A stretch of 64,000 nucleotides of DNA. Origin: Glandiceps talaboti (Eukaryota > Hemichordata > Enteropneusta > Spengelidae). The notes below the pieces were generated by a model. The model saw only the letters and a list, made by a program, of their open reading frames with translations. It had not been told where the DNA came from and searched no databases. The DNA lies in NCBI RefSeq assembly GCF_964340395.1, contig NC_135552.1:193001-257000 (forward strand), given 5' to 3'. This document shows positions 36,862 through 51,592 of this stretch, one piece after another. Within the stretch, counting starts at the first letter, position 1. Every line of letters begins with the position of its first letter. Position numbers and translations under genes: made by a program.

Positions 36862-39800
36862 CTATAGTAGAATTTATCATTACAAACTATACTACGACGT
36901 AGATTTGTCATTACAAACTATACTACTACGTAGATTTGTCATTACAAACTATACTACATAGATTTGTCATTACAAACTACAGTACACAGATTTGTCATTA
37001 CAAACTATACTACGACGTAGATTTGTCATTACAAACTATACTACTACGTAGATTTGTCATTACAAACTATACTACTACGTAGATTTGTCATTACAAACTA
37101 CAGTACACAGATTTGTCATTACAAACTATACTACGACGTAGATTTGTCATTACAAACTATACTACTACGTAGATTTGTCATTACAAACTATACTACATAG
37201 ATTTGTCATTACAAACTACAGTACACAGATTTGTCATTACAAACTATACTACTACGTAGATTTGTCATTACAAACTATACTACTACGTAGATTTGTCATT
37301 ACAAACTATACTACGACGTAGATTTGTCATTACAAACTATACTACGACGTAGATTTGTCATTACAAACTATACTACGACGTAGATTTGTCATTACAAACT
37401 ACAGTACACAGAATTGTCATTACAAACTACAGTACACAGATTTGTCATTACAAACTATACTACTACGTAGATTTGTCATTACAAACTACATGTATACTAC
37501 TACGTAGATTTGTCATTACAAACTATACTACGACGTAGATTTGTCATTACAAACTATACTACGACGTAGATTTGTCATTACAAACTACATGTATACTACT
37601 ACGTAGATTTGTCATTACAAACTATACTACGACGTAGATTTGTCATTACAAACTATACTACACAGATTTGTCATCACAAACTACACTACACAGATTTCTC
37701 TTTACAAACTACACTACATAGATTTGTCATTACAAACTATACTACATATGTCATTACAAACTATACTACATGTAGACATTACAAACTATACTACATAGAC
37801 ATTACAAACTATACTACATAGACATTACAAACTATACTTACATAGACATTACAAACTATACTACATAGACATTACAAACTATACTTACATAGACATTACA
37901 AACTATATACTACATGTAGACATTACAAACTATACTTACATAGACATTACAAACTATACTACGTAGACATTACAAACTATATACAACATGTAGACATTAC
38001 AAACTATACTTACATAGACATTACAAACTATACTACATAGACATTACAAACTATACTACATAGACATTACAAACTATACTACATAGACATTACAAACTAT
38101 ACTTACATAATTAGACATTACAAACTATACTACATAGACATTACAAACTATACTTACATAGACATTACAAACTATATACTACATGTAGACATTACAAACT
38201 ATACTACATAGACATTACAAACTATACTTACATAGACATTACAAACTATATACTACATGTAGACATTACAAACTATACTTACATAGACATTACAAACTAT
38301 ACTACATAGACATTACAAACTATACTACATAGACATTACAAACTATACTACATGTAGACATTACAAACTATATACTACATGTAGACATTACAAACTATAC
38401 TTACATAGACATTACAAACTCTACTACATAGACATTACAAACTATACTACATACAACATGTAGATATTACAAACTATACTACATAGACATTACAAACTAT
38501 ACTACATAGACATTACAAACTCTACTACATGTAGACATTACAAACTATACTTACATAGACATTACAAATTATACTACATACTCACATTACAAACTATACT
38601 ACATGTAGACATTACAAACTATACTACATGTAGACATTACAAACTATACTACATACATTACAAACTATACTACATGTAGACATTACAAACTATGTACTAC
38701 ATGTTGACATTACAAACTATACTTACATAGACATTACAAACTATACTACATAGACATTACAAACTATACTACATAGACATTACTAACTATACTACATAGA
38801 CATTACTAACTATACTACATAGACATTAATAACTATACTACATAGACATTACAAACTACTTACATAGACATTACAAACTATACTACATAGACATTACAAA
38901 CTATACTACATAGACATTACAAACTATACTACATGTAAACATTACAAACTATACAACATGTAGATATTACAAACTATACTACATAGACATTACAAACTAT
39001 ACTACATACTAGACATTACAAACTACACTACATAGACATTACAAACTGTACTTACGTAGACATTACAAACTATACTACATAGACATTACAAACTACTTAC
39101 ATAGACATTACAAACTATACTACATAGACATTACAAACTATACTACATAGACATTACAAACTATACTACATGTAAACATTACAAACTATACTACATGTAG
39201 ACATTACAAACTATACTACATAGACATTACAAACTATACTACATACTAGACATTACAAACTACACTACATAGACATTACAAACTGTACTTACGTAGACAT
39301 TACAAACTATGCTACATAGACATTACAAACTACTTACATAGACATTACAAACTATACTACATAGACATTACAAACTATACTACATAGACATTACAAACTA
39401 TACTACATGCAACAGGTAGACATTACAAACTATACTTACATAGACATTATAAATTATACTACATGTAGACAAAACTATACTACATACAACATGTAGATAT
39501 TACAAACTATACTACATAGACATTACAAACTATACTACATGTAGACATTACAAACTATACTAAATAGACATACAAACTATACTACATACAACATGTAGAC
39601 ATTACAAACTATACTTACATAGACATTACAAACTATATACTACATGTAGACATTACAAACTATACTTACATAGACATTACAAACTATACTACATAGACAT
39701 TACAAACTATACTACATAGACATTACAAACTATACTACATGTAGACATTACAAACTATATACTACATGTAGACATTACAAACTATACTTACATAGACATT

Positions 39801-42800
39801 ACAAACTCTACTACATAGACATTACAAACTATACTACATAGACATTACTAACTATACTACATAGACATTACAAACTATACTATATAGACATTACTAACTA
39901 TACTACATACAACATGTAGATATTACAAACTATACTACATAGACATTACAAACTATACTACATAGACATTACAAACTCTACTACATGTAGACATTACAAA
40001 CTATACTTACATAGACATTACAAATTATACTACATACTCACATTACAAACTATACTACATGTAGACATTACAAACTATACTACATGTAGACATTACAAAC
40101 TATACTACATACATTACAAACTATACTACATGTAGACATTACAAACTATGTACTACATGTTGACATTACAAACTATACTTACATAGACATTACAAACTCT
40201 ACTACAGAGACATTACAAACTATACTACATACATTACAAACTATACTACATGTAGACATTACAAACTATATACTACATGTAGACATTACAAACTATACTA
40301 CATAGACATTACAAACTCTACTACAGAGACATTACAAACTATACTACATAGACATTACTAACTATATACTACATACAACATGTAGATATTACAAACTATA
40401 CTACATAGACATTACAAACTATACTACATACTAGACATTACAAACTACACTACATAGACATTACAAACTGTACTTACGTAGACATTACAAACTATACTAC
40501 ATAGACATTACAAACTACTTACATAGACATTACAAACTATACTACATAGACATTACAAACTATACTACATGTAGACATTACAAACTATACTACATAGACA
40601 TTACAAACTATACTACATACTAGACATTACAAACTACACTACATAGACATTACAAACTGTACTTACGTAGACATTACAAACTATACTACATAGACATTAC
40701 AAACTACTTACATAGACATTACAAACTATACTACATAGACATTACAAACTATACTACATAGACATTACAAACTATACTACATGCAACAGGTAGACATTAC
40801 AAACTATACTTACATAGACATTATAAATTATACTACATGTAGACAAAACTATACTACATACAACATGTAGATATTACAAACTATACTACATAGACATTAC
40901 AAACTATACTACATGTAGACATTACAAACTATACTAAATAGACATACAAACTATACTACATACAACATGTAGATATTACAAACTATACTACATAGACATT
41001 ACAAACTATACTACATGTAGACATTACAAACTATACTACATAGACATTACAAACTATACTACATACAACATGTAGATATTACAAACTATACTACATAGAC
41101 ATTACAAACTATACTACATAGACATTACAAACTACACTACATAGACATTACAAACTACTGACGTAGACATTACAAACTACTACATACAACACGTAGACAT
41201 TACAAACTATACTTACATAGACATTACAAACTATACTACATAGACATTACAAACTATATACTACATGTAGACATTACAAACTATACTTACATAGACATTA
41301 CAAACTCTACTACATAGACATTACAAACTATACTACATAGACATTACTAACTATACTACATACAACATGTAGATGTTACAAACTATACTACATGGACATT
41401 ACAAACTATACTACATAGACATTACAAACTACACTACATAGACATTACAAACTGTACTTACGTAGACATTACAAACTACTACATACAACATGTAGACATT
41501 ACAAACTATACTTACATAGACATTACAAACTATACTTACATAGACATTACAAACTATATACTACATGTACACATTACAAATTATACTTACATAGACATTA
41601 CAAACTATATACTACATAGACATTACAAACTACTTACATAGAATTACAAACTATACTACATAGACATTACAAACTATACTTACATAGACATTACAAACTA
41701 CTTACATAGACATTACAAACTATACACATAGACATGCATTACAAACTATACTACATAGACATTACAAACTACACTACATAGACATTACAAACTACACTAC
41801 ATAGACATTACAAACTACACTACATAGACATTACAAACTATACTACATACAACATGTAGACATTACAAACTATACTTACATAGACATTACAAACTATACT
41901 ACATGTAGACATTACAAACTATACTACATAGACATTACAAACTATACTACATGTAGACATTACAAACTATACTACATAGACATTACAAACTATACTACAT
42001 AGACATTACAAACTATACTTACATAGACATTACAAACTATACTACATAGACATTACAAACTATGCTTACATAGACATTACAAACTATACTACATAGACAT
42101 TACAAACTATATACTACATGTAGACATTACAAACTATACTTACATAGACATTACAAACTATACTTACATAGACATTACAAACTATATACTACATGTAGAC
42201 ATTACAAACTATACTGACATAGCTTAAAACCTCTACTACATAGACATTACAAACTATACTACATAGACATTACAAACTATACTCCATGTAGACATTACAA
42301 ACTATACTTACATAGACATTACAAACTACATGTATACTTACATAGACATTACAAACTATACTTACATACTTTAGACATTACAAACTATATAATACTACAT
42401 AGACATTACAAACTATACTACATAGACATTACAAACTACACTACATAGACATTACAAACTACACTACATAGACATTACAAACTATACTACATACAACATG
42501 TAGACATTACAAACTATACTTACGTAGACATTACAAACTATACTACATGTAGACATTACAAACTATACTACATAGTCATTACAAACTATACTACATACAA
42601 CATGTAGATATTACAAACTATACTACATAGACATTACAAACTATACTACATAGACATTACAAACTACACTACATAGACATTACAAACTACTTACGTAGAC
42701 ATTACAAACTACTACATACAACATGTAGACATTACAAACTATACTTACATAGACGTTACAAACTACACTACATAGACATTACAAACTATACTACATAGAC

Positions 42801-44232
42801 ATTACTAACTATACTACATACAACATGTAGATATTACAAACTATAAAACATGTAGACATTACAAACTATACTACATAGACATTACAAACTATACTACATA
42901 GACATTACAAACTATACTACATAGACATTACAAACTGTACTTACGTAGACATTACAAACTACTACATACAACATGTAGACATTACAAACTATACTAACAT
43001 AGACATTACAAACTATATACTACATATAGACATTACAAACTATACTTACATAGACATTACAAACTATATACTACATAGACATTACAAACTACTTACATAG
43101 ACATTACAAACTATACTACATAGACATTACAAACTACTTACATAGACATTACAAACTATACTACATAGACATTACAAACTACTTACATAGACATTACAAA
43201 CTATACTACATAGACATTACAAACTATACTTACATAGACATTACAAACTACTTACATAGACATTGCAAACTATACTACATAGACATTACAAACTATACTA
43301 CATAGACATTACAAACTACACTACATAGACAATACAAACTACACTACATAGACATTACAAACTATACTACATACAACATGTAGACATTACAAACTATACT
43401 TACATAGACATTACAAACTATACTACATATTAGACATTACAAACTATGCTACATAGACATTACAAACTATACTTACATAGACATTACAAACTATACTACA
43501 TATTAGACATTACAAACTACACTACATAGACATTACAAACTATACTACATACAACATGTAGACATTACAAACTATACTTACATAGACATTACAAACTATA
43601 CTACATATTAGACATTACAAACTACACTACATAGACATTACAAACTATACTACATACAACATGTAGACATTACAAACTATACTTACATAGACATTACAAA
43701 CTATACTACATGTAGACATTACAAACTATACTACATACAACAGGTAGACATTACAAACTATACTTACATAGACATTACAAACTATACTACATAGACATTA
43801 CAAACTATACTTACATAGACATTACAAACTATACTACATGTAGACATTACAAACTATACTACATACAACAGGTAGACATTACAAACTATACTTACATAGA
43901 CATTACAAACTATACTACATAGACATTACAAACTATACTACATAGACATTACAAACTGTACTTACGTAGACATTACAAACTACTACATACAACATGTAGA
44001 CATTACAAACTATACTTACATAGACATTACAAACTATACTACATAGACATTACAAACTATATACTACATGTAGACATTACAAACTATACTTACATAGACA
44101 TTACAAACTCTACTACATAGACATTACAAACTATACAACATAGACATTACTAACTATACTACATACAACATGTAGATATTACAAACTACACTACATACAC
44201 ATTACAAACTGTACTTACGTAGACATTACTAA
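36862..44232 (+). repeat. Giant minisatellite (about 7.4 kb), core CATTACAAACTATACT
   Basis: Two zones. 36862-37740 has 26-30-bp units with GTAGATTTGTCATTACAAAC and TACTACG or CAGTACACA variants. From about 37740 the unit is about 22-23 bp (ACATAGACATTACAAACTAT plus spacer) with frequent length variants and inserted CATACAACATG or TACATGTA. Longer segments recur with the same order of variants (for example 39040-39420 resembles 40450-40800), so the array has grown by large duplications as well as unit slippage. It ends at 44232, where a group E element begins. Confidence 0.98.
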
Positions 44233-45045
44233 GAGGTATGTAAAGGTGGAAAAATTGTCAAAGTGCTCGATAAAGTGCTCGATCGAGCACTTTGCAAAAA
44301 ACAGCAAAGTGCGCGTATGGCGCCTCCAAAGACGTGGATGGAAGATCCCGTGTGACACCTCATATGGTACAAGATCAGACCAATTTTTTTCAAAAAAACA
44401 AATATATATTTTTTCAGCCTAATATGAATCAGGCCTAGTTCAGGGTTGAACATTCACCAAAGTACTGTACTCTATTTACAACAAAGCACAACCAGTCTTG
44501 ATCAAAGTGTGCCGGACGTGACCGACGTCAGTATCGTTGTTGAAGTATAGACCACATATTCAATTACCGTATGAGCGTGCAGGACCCCCGGACTCGTGTT
44601 GACAAGGTTGTGGCACAACGTTTTCAGTGAAATTTCCAGGCAATATTACAACTGTAATGGGAAGCTCACCATATGTTTATAGTCAAGTTATGAAATAAAA
44701 TACTAGTACATTATACAACCGATGTCTGAACGTGTATCCCAATCAGACATTAGACACGTAATATTTCAAGGCAATGGGGGAGAGGACGCAAGTAAGATCT
44801 ACAAAGAGCCAGATCACTCAGACTCTCGAACTCACGAAAATGTACATGTTATTTTTAGAAAAGCCGGCCACTCGATATTTCTTGTACCATGCCTATTTTA
44901 CACTGGGAAAGATATATCAATCGTAACGTCTTGAAATAAATTTGAATCTTTATCTAGTATCCATCTTTCAGTATAATCACCATGAAGTAGTATAAAAAGA
45001 ATATTGTGCAAAATCATGTCATAACATTGTTGGTGACTTACACGA
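44233..45045 (+). mobile_element. Group E element, duplicated copy 1 (truncated)
   Basis: Starts GAGGTATGTAAAGGT, then half-site and palindrome AGTGCTCGATCGAGCACT, then GCGCGTATGGCGCCTCCAA. Inner sequence equals the right arm of the 20438-26920 element reversed, but without the F1 insertion, so it serves as an empty site (around 44543). It breaks off at CTTACACGA, where satellite resumes. The 70-codon frame 44722-44934 is not supported as a gene. Confidence 0.85.
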
Positions 45046-45762
45046 CATTACAAACTATGCTACATAGACATTACAAACTATACTTACATAGACATTACAA
45101 ACTATACTACATATTAGACATTACAAACTACACTACATAGACATTACAAACTATACTACATACAACATGTAGACATTACAAACTATACTTACATAGACAT
45201 TACAAACTATACTACATATTAGACATTACAAACTACACTACATAGACATTACAAACTATACTACATACAACATGTAGACATTACAAACTATACTTACATA
45301 GACATTACAAACTATACTTACATAGACATTACAAACTATACTACATGTAGACATTACAAACTATACTACATACAACAGGTAGACATTACAAACTATACTT
45401 ACATAGACATTACAAACTATACTACATAGACATTACAAACTATACTACATAGACATTACAAACTACACTACATAGACATTACAAACTGTACTTACGTAGA
45501 CATTACAAACTACTACATACAACATGTAGACATTACAAACTATACTTACATAGACATTACAAACTATACTACATAGACATTACAAACTATATACTACATG
45601 TAGACATTACAAACTATACTTACATAGACATTACAAACTCTACTACATAGACATTACAAACTATACAACATAGACATTACTAACTATACTACATACAACA
45701 TGTAGATATTACAAACTACACTACATACACATTACAAACTGTACTTACGTAGACATTACTAA
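45046..45762 (+). repeat. Giant minisatellite between duplicated E copies
   Basis: Same 22-23-bp units. Its variant order parallels 43440-44232, showing it belongs to the tandemly duplicated block. Confidence 0.95.
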
Positions 45763-46700
45763 GAGGTATGTAAAGGTGGAAAAATTGTCAAAGTGCTCGA
45801 TAAAGTGCTCGATCGAGCACTTTGCAAAAAACAGCAAAGTGCGCGTATGGCGCCTCCAAAGACGTGGATGGAAGATCCCGTGTGACACCTCATATGGTAC
45901 AAGATCAGACCAATTTTTTTCAAAAAAACAAATATATATTTTTTCAGCCTAATATGAATCAGGCCTAGTTCAGGGTTGAACATTCACCAAAGTACTGTAC
46001 TCTATTTACAACAAAGCACAACCAGTCTTGATCAAAGTGTGCCGGACGTGACCGACGTCAGTATCGTTGTTGAAGTATAGACCACATATTCAATTACCGT
46101 ATGAGCGTGCAGGACCCCCGGACTCGTGTTGACAAGGTTGTGGCACAACGTTTTCAGTGAAATTTCCAGGCAATATTACAACTGTAATGGGAAGCTCACC
46201 ATATGTTTATAGTCAAGTTATGAAATAAAATACTAGTACATTATACAACCGATGTCTGAACGTGTATCCCAATCAGACATTAGACACGTAATATTTCAAG
46301 GCAATGGGGGAGAGGACGCAAGTAAGATCTACAAAGAGCCAGATCACTCAGACTCTCGAACTCACGAAAATGTACATGTTATTTTTAGAAAAGCCGGCCA
46401 CTCGATATTTCTTGTACCATGCCTATTTTACACTGGGAAAGATATATCAATCGTAACGTCTTGAAATAAATTTGAATCTTTATCTAGTATCCATCTTTCA
46501 GTATAATCACCATGAAGTAGTATAAAAAGAATATTGTGCAAAATCATGTCATAACATTGTTGGTGACTTACACGAGGTAGAGCGCGCCTTCGGGGACACA
46601 TTTATTCTGTAAAATCTTTAAAATTTCTCCTCTCTCTGAAATGACAAAATAAATGTGGGGGTCATTGTGTTTGTTTTTAAATTAAAGTTGTTAAAATTAA
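45763..46700 (+). mobile_element. Group E element, duplicated copy 2 (longer)
   Basis: Essentially identical to 44233-45045 at a fixed offset of 1530 bp, then continues past CTTACACGA into AGGTAGAGCGCGCC and about 110 bp more, matching 24250-24370 inverted. No opposite terminal motif was found, so the right end is truncated by the satellite. Confidence 0.85.
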
Positions 46701-47068
46701 ATTTGTAATGTCTATTTAAAATTACAAACTATAGACATTACAAACTATACTACATAAATATGCCATGTTGCAAACTATGCTTACATAGACTTTACAAACT
46801 ATACTTACATAGACATTACAAACTATACTACATAGACATTCCAAACTATACTACTTAGACATTACAAACTATACTACATAGACATTACAAACTATACTTA
46901 CATAGACATTACAAACTATACTTACATAAACATTACAAACTACACTACATAGACATTACAAACTATACTTACATAGACATTACAAACTATACTACATAGA
47001 CATTACAAACTATACTTATATAGACATTACAAACTATACTACATAGACATTACAAGCTATACGTATAC
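46701..47068 (+). repeat. Giant minisatellite, last block before VPS18 exon
   Basis: About 16 units of the 22-23-bp repeat, ending 30 bp before the exon at 47099; only the branch point and polypyrimidine tract lie between. Confidence 0.95.
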
Positions 47069-47098
47069 TAGAAAGTTTGCTTCTTCTTTTTTTGTCAG

Positions 47099-47224
47099 AG
47101 ATGTGTGGCAGATGTATCTGGACAAAGGAGATTTTGAATCCGCCAAACAATATTCTAAAGATAACCCAGTTAACATGGACAAAGTCTTAACAAAACAGGC
47201 TGAATATTTTTTCAATGATAAAAG
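47099..47224 (+). CDS. VPS18: VPS18 exon (start of alpha-solenoid)
   Basis: Acceptor TTTTTTTGTCAG, donor AG|GTAAGT. The first base completes the Arg codon from 18388. The reading then runs D-V-W-Q-M-Y-L-D-K-G-D-F-E-S-A-K, followed by N-P-V-N-M-D-K-V-L-T-K-Q-A-E-Y-F-F. This is the first helical repeats of the VPS18 solenoid (human D-V-W-R-T-Y-L-D and V-L-A-R-E-A-D-F-C-F). The exon starts 31 bp after the end of a giant minisatellite array, so the satellite has expanded almost to the splice acceptor. It ends with two bases of a codon completed at 57199. Confidence 0.95.
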
Positions 47225-48235
47225 GTAAGTAATATTTATCCTTTATATCAGACTCATTTCTTGCTATATGTCCTGTCCAGGAAAGAAAGCGACAAGTTAA
47301 AGAATTTCAAATTTGAATCTTAATCTGTTCACATCGGAGACCCACATTTAATAAACACAAACTGGAATGGGTGAATGTTTATGAATTTATTCCTTGTACA
47401 TTGATGCATATAATTATGTGCGTGTATTTATACGTTACCTGTAACCAATCTCGCATTCTGATTGGTCGAGAGCCCTGCAGATACACAGGCGTATTTTTCA
47501 CCAACAGTCGTATTTTTGCTTGTTGTATCACGTGATCCCTGCACGTCCCCTTGTAAACAAATCTAGCAGACAACTAGAGATCGAGCTGTAACCAGCATTT
47601 CCAATGCCAAATTTATTGTCAACCGAACAAAATATCACCGTTGTATACATTGTAACAAGTCTTTGAACTGTACTTTTCATGTCACAGGGAAATAGTCAAA
47701 AATTCCACACAGAACGGCGAAAGTCCAGTGATGCAAACACGCGGTCGTAAACATGAATTCCTAAATTTATGGAGGATATGAAAATTACCACCACAGAGGG
47801 TGCAATTTTTGCTTAACTAGAACAAGAAAGCATATCACGAACATTTCTGTACATTTAATGGAATACAGTACGCAAAACAAAGACGCACTCATTTTTCAGC
47901 TGATGGTTATAAGTTTGAATATATCACTGAGTGATATGCAAATAGTAAACATTACATCATACTACTGAGCAAACGCTCACTCTGATTGGATGATAAAGTT
48001 AAGGCTGATGTGTAAACAACCGCATTGCAGTTACCAGAGAGGTGCATGATACGACGTTCAACAGTATATCACAGAAGTGATTTTATTTTAAAATGAAACA
48101 GCATTTTTAAACTTTCAAAATGAATTCATAGTCGCAGGTGATGTATAAGTATGTTATTTACCAAATACTGTTCCATATCTTGCTGCTCGACTTAATTTTT
48201 CTGGTATAACGGCTCGCCTCCGGCTCTCCGTTATT
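47225..48235. other. VPS18 intron 2, 5' part
   Basis: No gene recognised. From about 48148 to 48210 it forms one arm of an imperfect inverted repeat whose other arm is 49020-49078 (TATGTTATTTRCCAAATAC, GTTCCATATCTT). The F1 element at 48236-49019 lies between the arms. Confidence 0.6.
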
Positions 48236-49019
48236 AGTCCCCGCGGACGAAGTCCGGAACTGGGACTTATGGATTGGGTTCCGTCTGTCCGTCCGTCCGT
48301 CCGTCTGTCGGTCCATCCATCTATCCGTCCGTCCGTCCGTCCGTCCGTCCGGAGCCGTTTCTTGGAGATGCCTGGACTGATTTTTTTCAAACTTGGTACA
48401 GGGGCAACATGCTATGGCATACATATGCACGTCAATTTGTTTTATGATACGATCCAATATGACTGCCTAGCAACCATTTTCTTTGCGAATCTTCCCTGTC
48501 TAAAGCCATAACTCAGACATGCTTTAACAGATCTCATTCAAAGTTGGCATTAGGACAGTGTTCTATGACATACATGTGCATATCCATTTTCGTCGTGATA
48601 CGATCCAATATGGCTGCCTGGCAACCATTTTGTTTGTGAATTTTCCATGTCCAAAGCCATAACTCAGACATGCTTAAACAGATCTCATTCAAAGTTGGTA
48701 TTAGGACAGCGTTCTATGACATACATGTGCATATCCATTTTCGTCGTGATACGATCCAATATGGCTGCCTGGCAGCCATTTTGTTTGTGAATTTTCCATG
48801 TCCAAAGCCATAACTCAGACTCCATTTTCATTTTGATATGATCCCCCATACCCAACCAATCCTTTATTGTTGGAGGCATATTCCATGTCCAACAAGCACA
48901 CACAACATATCACTAAGTCTGTTTGTTTTAGGTTCACAAATGTTGTTGCGTGATCAGAGTAGTGATAATACCTTAAAACCCAATTATAGCGGGGACTATG
49001 TCATTCTCAATGACTTGTT
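48236..49019 (+). mobile_element. Family F1 element, copy d
   Basis: AGTCCCCGCGGACG start with stem, (GTCC)n at 48286-48350, about three 151-bp modules, GCGGGGACTA at 48989-48999, terminal stem and CTTGTT. Its left flank is TTATT. It sits in the loop of a ~60-bp inverted repeat. Confidence 0.9.
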
Positions 49020-49110
49020 ACCAGAAAAATTACCTCTCGCAGTAAGATATGGAACGGTATTTGGCAAATAACATATATGTATTGTGTTAGTCAATGTGTG
49101 ACTATGTGAG

Positions 49111-49547
49111 GTAGCTAAATGGTCCAAAATTGAACAGTTGCGGGGCAAAGTGCTAGATCTAGCACTTCGCCACTTTTTGACAAAGTGCTAGATCTAGCAC
49201 TTCGTCAGTTTTCGCCGAAGTGCTAGATCTAGCACTTCGCCAGAAAACAACGAAGTGCGGGACTGTAAACAACGAAGCGCCTCCAACGGCTTGATATAAC
49301 GTGGTCGTTCGCATCGATAAACGTCACATACATGCGTCATGTCAGTAGTCCGTGTACGTGGTCGTGTGGCGCATGATCGACTCCAAAACTTATCTTTGGC
49401 CGATTGTAACAACGACACGATTTATCTGAAGTTTGTTAAATGTTTGCCGATATCGTCAGTTTTCACTAAAGTGCTAGATCTAGCACTTTGTCAAAAAGTG
49501 GCGAAGTGCTAGATCTAGCACTTTGCCCCGCAACTGTTCCGATTTTG
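49111..49547. mobile_element. Short group E element with palindrome-array TIRs
   Basis: TIRs of about 85 bp. Inside a GAACAGTTGCGGGGC arm each end has two copies of the palindrome AGTGCTAGATCTAGCACT separated by CGCCACTTTTTGAC; the left end has a third copy. The left outermost sequence GAGGTAGCTAAATGGT resembles the GAGGTATGTAAAGGT ends. The centre (49290-49450) matches pieces of the large E elements (24870-24920, 25455-25490, 56965-57010), so this is an internally deleted derivative. The stem-loop-rich ends give spurious frames. Confidence 0.85.
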
Positions 49548-49559
49548 AATTCTTTGTTA

Positions 49560-49692
49560 CATGAACACATGCAATCACACACAGACATGGACACACTAAC
49601 AGTAACACAGACAGGGACATACTAACACAATCACACACAGACATGGACACACTAACACAATCACACACAGACATTGACATGCTAACACAATA
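49560..49692 (+). repeat. 30-bp minisatellite S, fragment left of LINE
   Basis: Units of CACACACAGACATGGACA plus TACTAACACAAT. Continues after the LINE at 50925, so the LINE inserted in the array. Confidence 0.9.
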
Positions 49693-50905
49693 GAATAGAA
49701 ATAATCTTTATTGTCCACAGAGTGTAAATCGCTTTCAGTCACTCAGGTCAAAGATTGACATACAATAATCAAGGAACATAAAAAACAACAAGACAGGCTA
49801 AAAATTACGGAGACAATGCTGATCAACAGCTAGTTAAAATGGGAATTAGATGAGATAACAGCTATAAAAACGACATAAACGTGAAGTTAAAGTTCCCTGG
49901 AATTTAAAATTGAAATTGCTGATGGAATAAAAGAACGTTTATAAAAATTCCTCTCAGTGCTTTTGGTACGCGAAATCTGCAACCAGAGGGGAGTTTTTCA
50001 AAGTATTGATTAAGGGGATGTGTCTTGTCTTTAAATATCCCACGTGTTATCCTCTTGGTGGAATTATGGTATAATTCTGATAATTGAATTTGCTGAGTTC
50101 CTATGAGTTTGGATGCTGTATTAATAACACGGCTGAGTTTATTTCTACTTGTCATGGTCAGATTTCCATACCATGTGGCAATATATAAGCTCAGCACACT
50201 TTCTATTAAGCTTCTATAAACCCTTTCAAGTATACATTGGCTAACGTTGAAACTTTTCAGCTTCCCGAGCAGAAACAATCGTTGTTGCGATTTTTTGTAA
50301 ATCAAGTCTGTATTTTCCTTGAAAAACAGCTTGTTGTCAATGTCAGTACCAAGATATTTAAAGAAATTCACTATCTCAACCACTTCGTTGTCAAAGGTAA
50401 TTGCATCTGGCATTTCTTTCCCCTGTCTTTTATCGCACACTAATTCTTTCGTTTTTCCAACATTGAGCTTGAGAAAACTTTGTTTGAACCAAGCTCAATC
50501 TGAACATAATACTGTGATAGGGTGAACTCATCTTTAAGACAACCCACAAGATCCATGTCGTCTGCATATTTAACCAAACTTAATATTGAATTTGTGCATG
50601 ACATTTCGTTTGTATAGATGGAAAACAAAACTGGCGAAAGAACACAACCCTGGGGTACCCCTGTATTTAGGATGATCTCCTCTGATAAAATTCCTCCCTC
50701 TACATTGACACGCTGTGGCCGGTCGTGTAAAAACTCCTTCACCCAGAGTACAATGTTATGACTAGTATTCATATCTAATAGTCGCTGTAACAACAAATGT
50801 GGTTGGATATAGTATTAAAAGCTGATGAAAAATCCATAAAAAGAACTCGTACATACGAACCAGCATTGTCTAAATGGCTTGTTATCAAATTAAACAATCC
50901 ATAGA
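49693..50905 (-). pseudogene. LINE reverse transcriptase copy 2, 5'-truncated and broken
   Basis: Three frame segments of the same LINE group as 21525-24175. About 50905-50800 has L-F-N-L-I-T-S-H-L-D and F-M-D-F-S-S-A-F. 50796-50440 has R-P-Q-R-V-N-V, P-Q-G-C-V-L-S-P and the catalytic Y-A-D-D. 50440-49904 has the connection and C-terminal part with L-P-S-G-C-R-F. The 3' UTR ends with ACAATAAAGATTATTTC near 49715-49690. At least two frameshifts separate the segments. The sequence is well diverged from the first copy, so it is an independent, older insertion. Confidence 0.85.
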
Positions 50906-50924
50906 CCCTCCACCCACAATGCAC

Positions 50925-51530
50925 AATCACACACAGACATGGACATACTAACACAATCACATACACACAGACATGGACAAACTAAGTTAAACATAATTAT
51001 ACACAGACATGGACATCAACACAGCTAACAGTCACACACACAGACATGGACTTAACAGTCACACACAAACATTCAACTAACACAATAACACACAGACATG
51101 GACATACAAACGGTCACACAGACATGCACACACCGTAACAGTCACACACAAATATGGACACGCTATAACACAATCACACACAGACATGGACATATAACAC
51201 AATCACACACAGACATGGACATACTAACACAATCACACACACACACACACACACACAGACATGGACAAAGTAACATAATTATACACAGACATGGACATCA
51301 ACACAGCTAACAGTCACACACACAAACATTAAACTAACACAATAACACACAGACATGGACATACTAACACAATAACACACAGACATGGACATACTAACAC
51401 AATTATACACAGACATGGACATACTAACACAATCACACACAGACATGGACATACTAACACTGCAACAGATACACACAGACATGGACATACTAACATAATC
51501 ACACACAGACATGGACATTAACGTGTACAT
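50925..51530 (+). repeat. 30-bp minisatellite S, block 1
   Basis: 30-bp unit with CACACAGACATGGACATACT and TAACACAAT, interrupted by (CA)n at 51235-51258. It abuts, on the right, an inverted 3' end of dispersed repeat R (51530-51592). Ten-codon periodic frames (M-S-M-S-V-C-D-C-V-S) are artefacts. Confidence 0.93.
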
Positions 51531-51592
51531 GCAAAGGTTGATAATTTTTTCATTATTATGTTTATTTTGCCATAAAAATTAAAGAAATTGCA

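Noticed and set aside
44722-44934. 70-codon frame identical at 46252-46464
   Set aside because: Identity is explained by the recent tandem duplication, not selection; no domain, and the homologous 25.6-kb sequence does not keep the frame.
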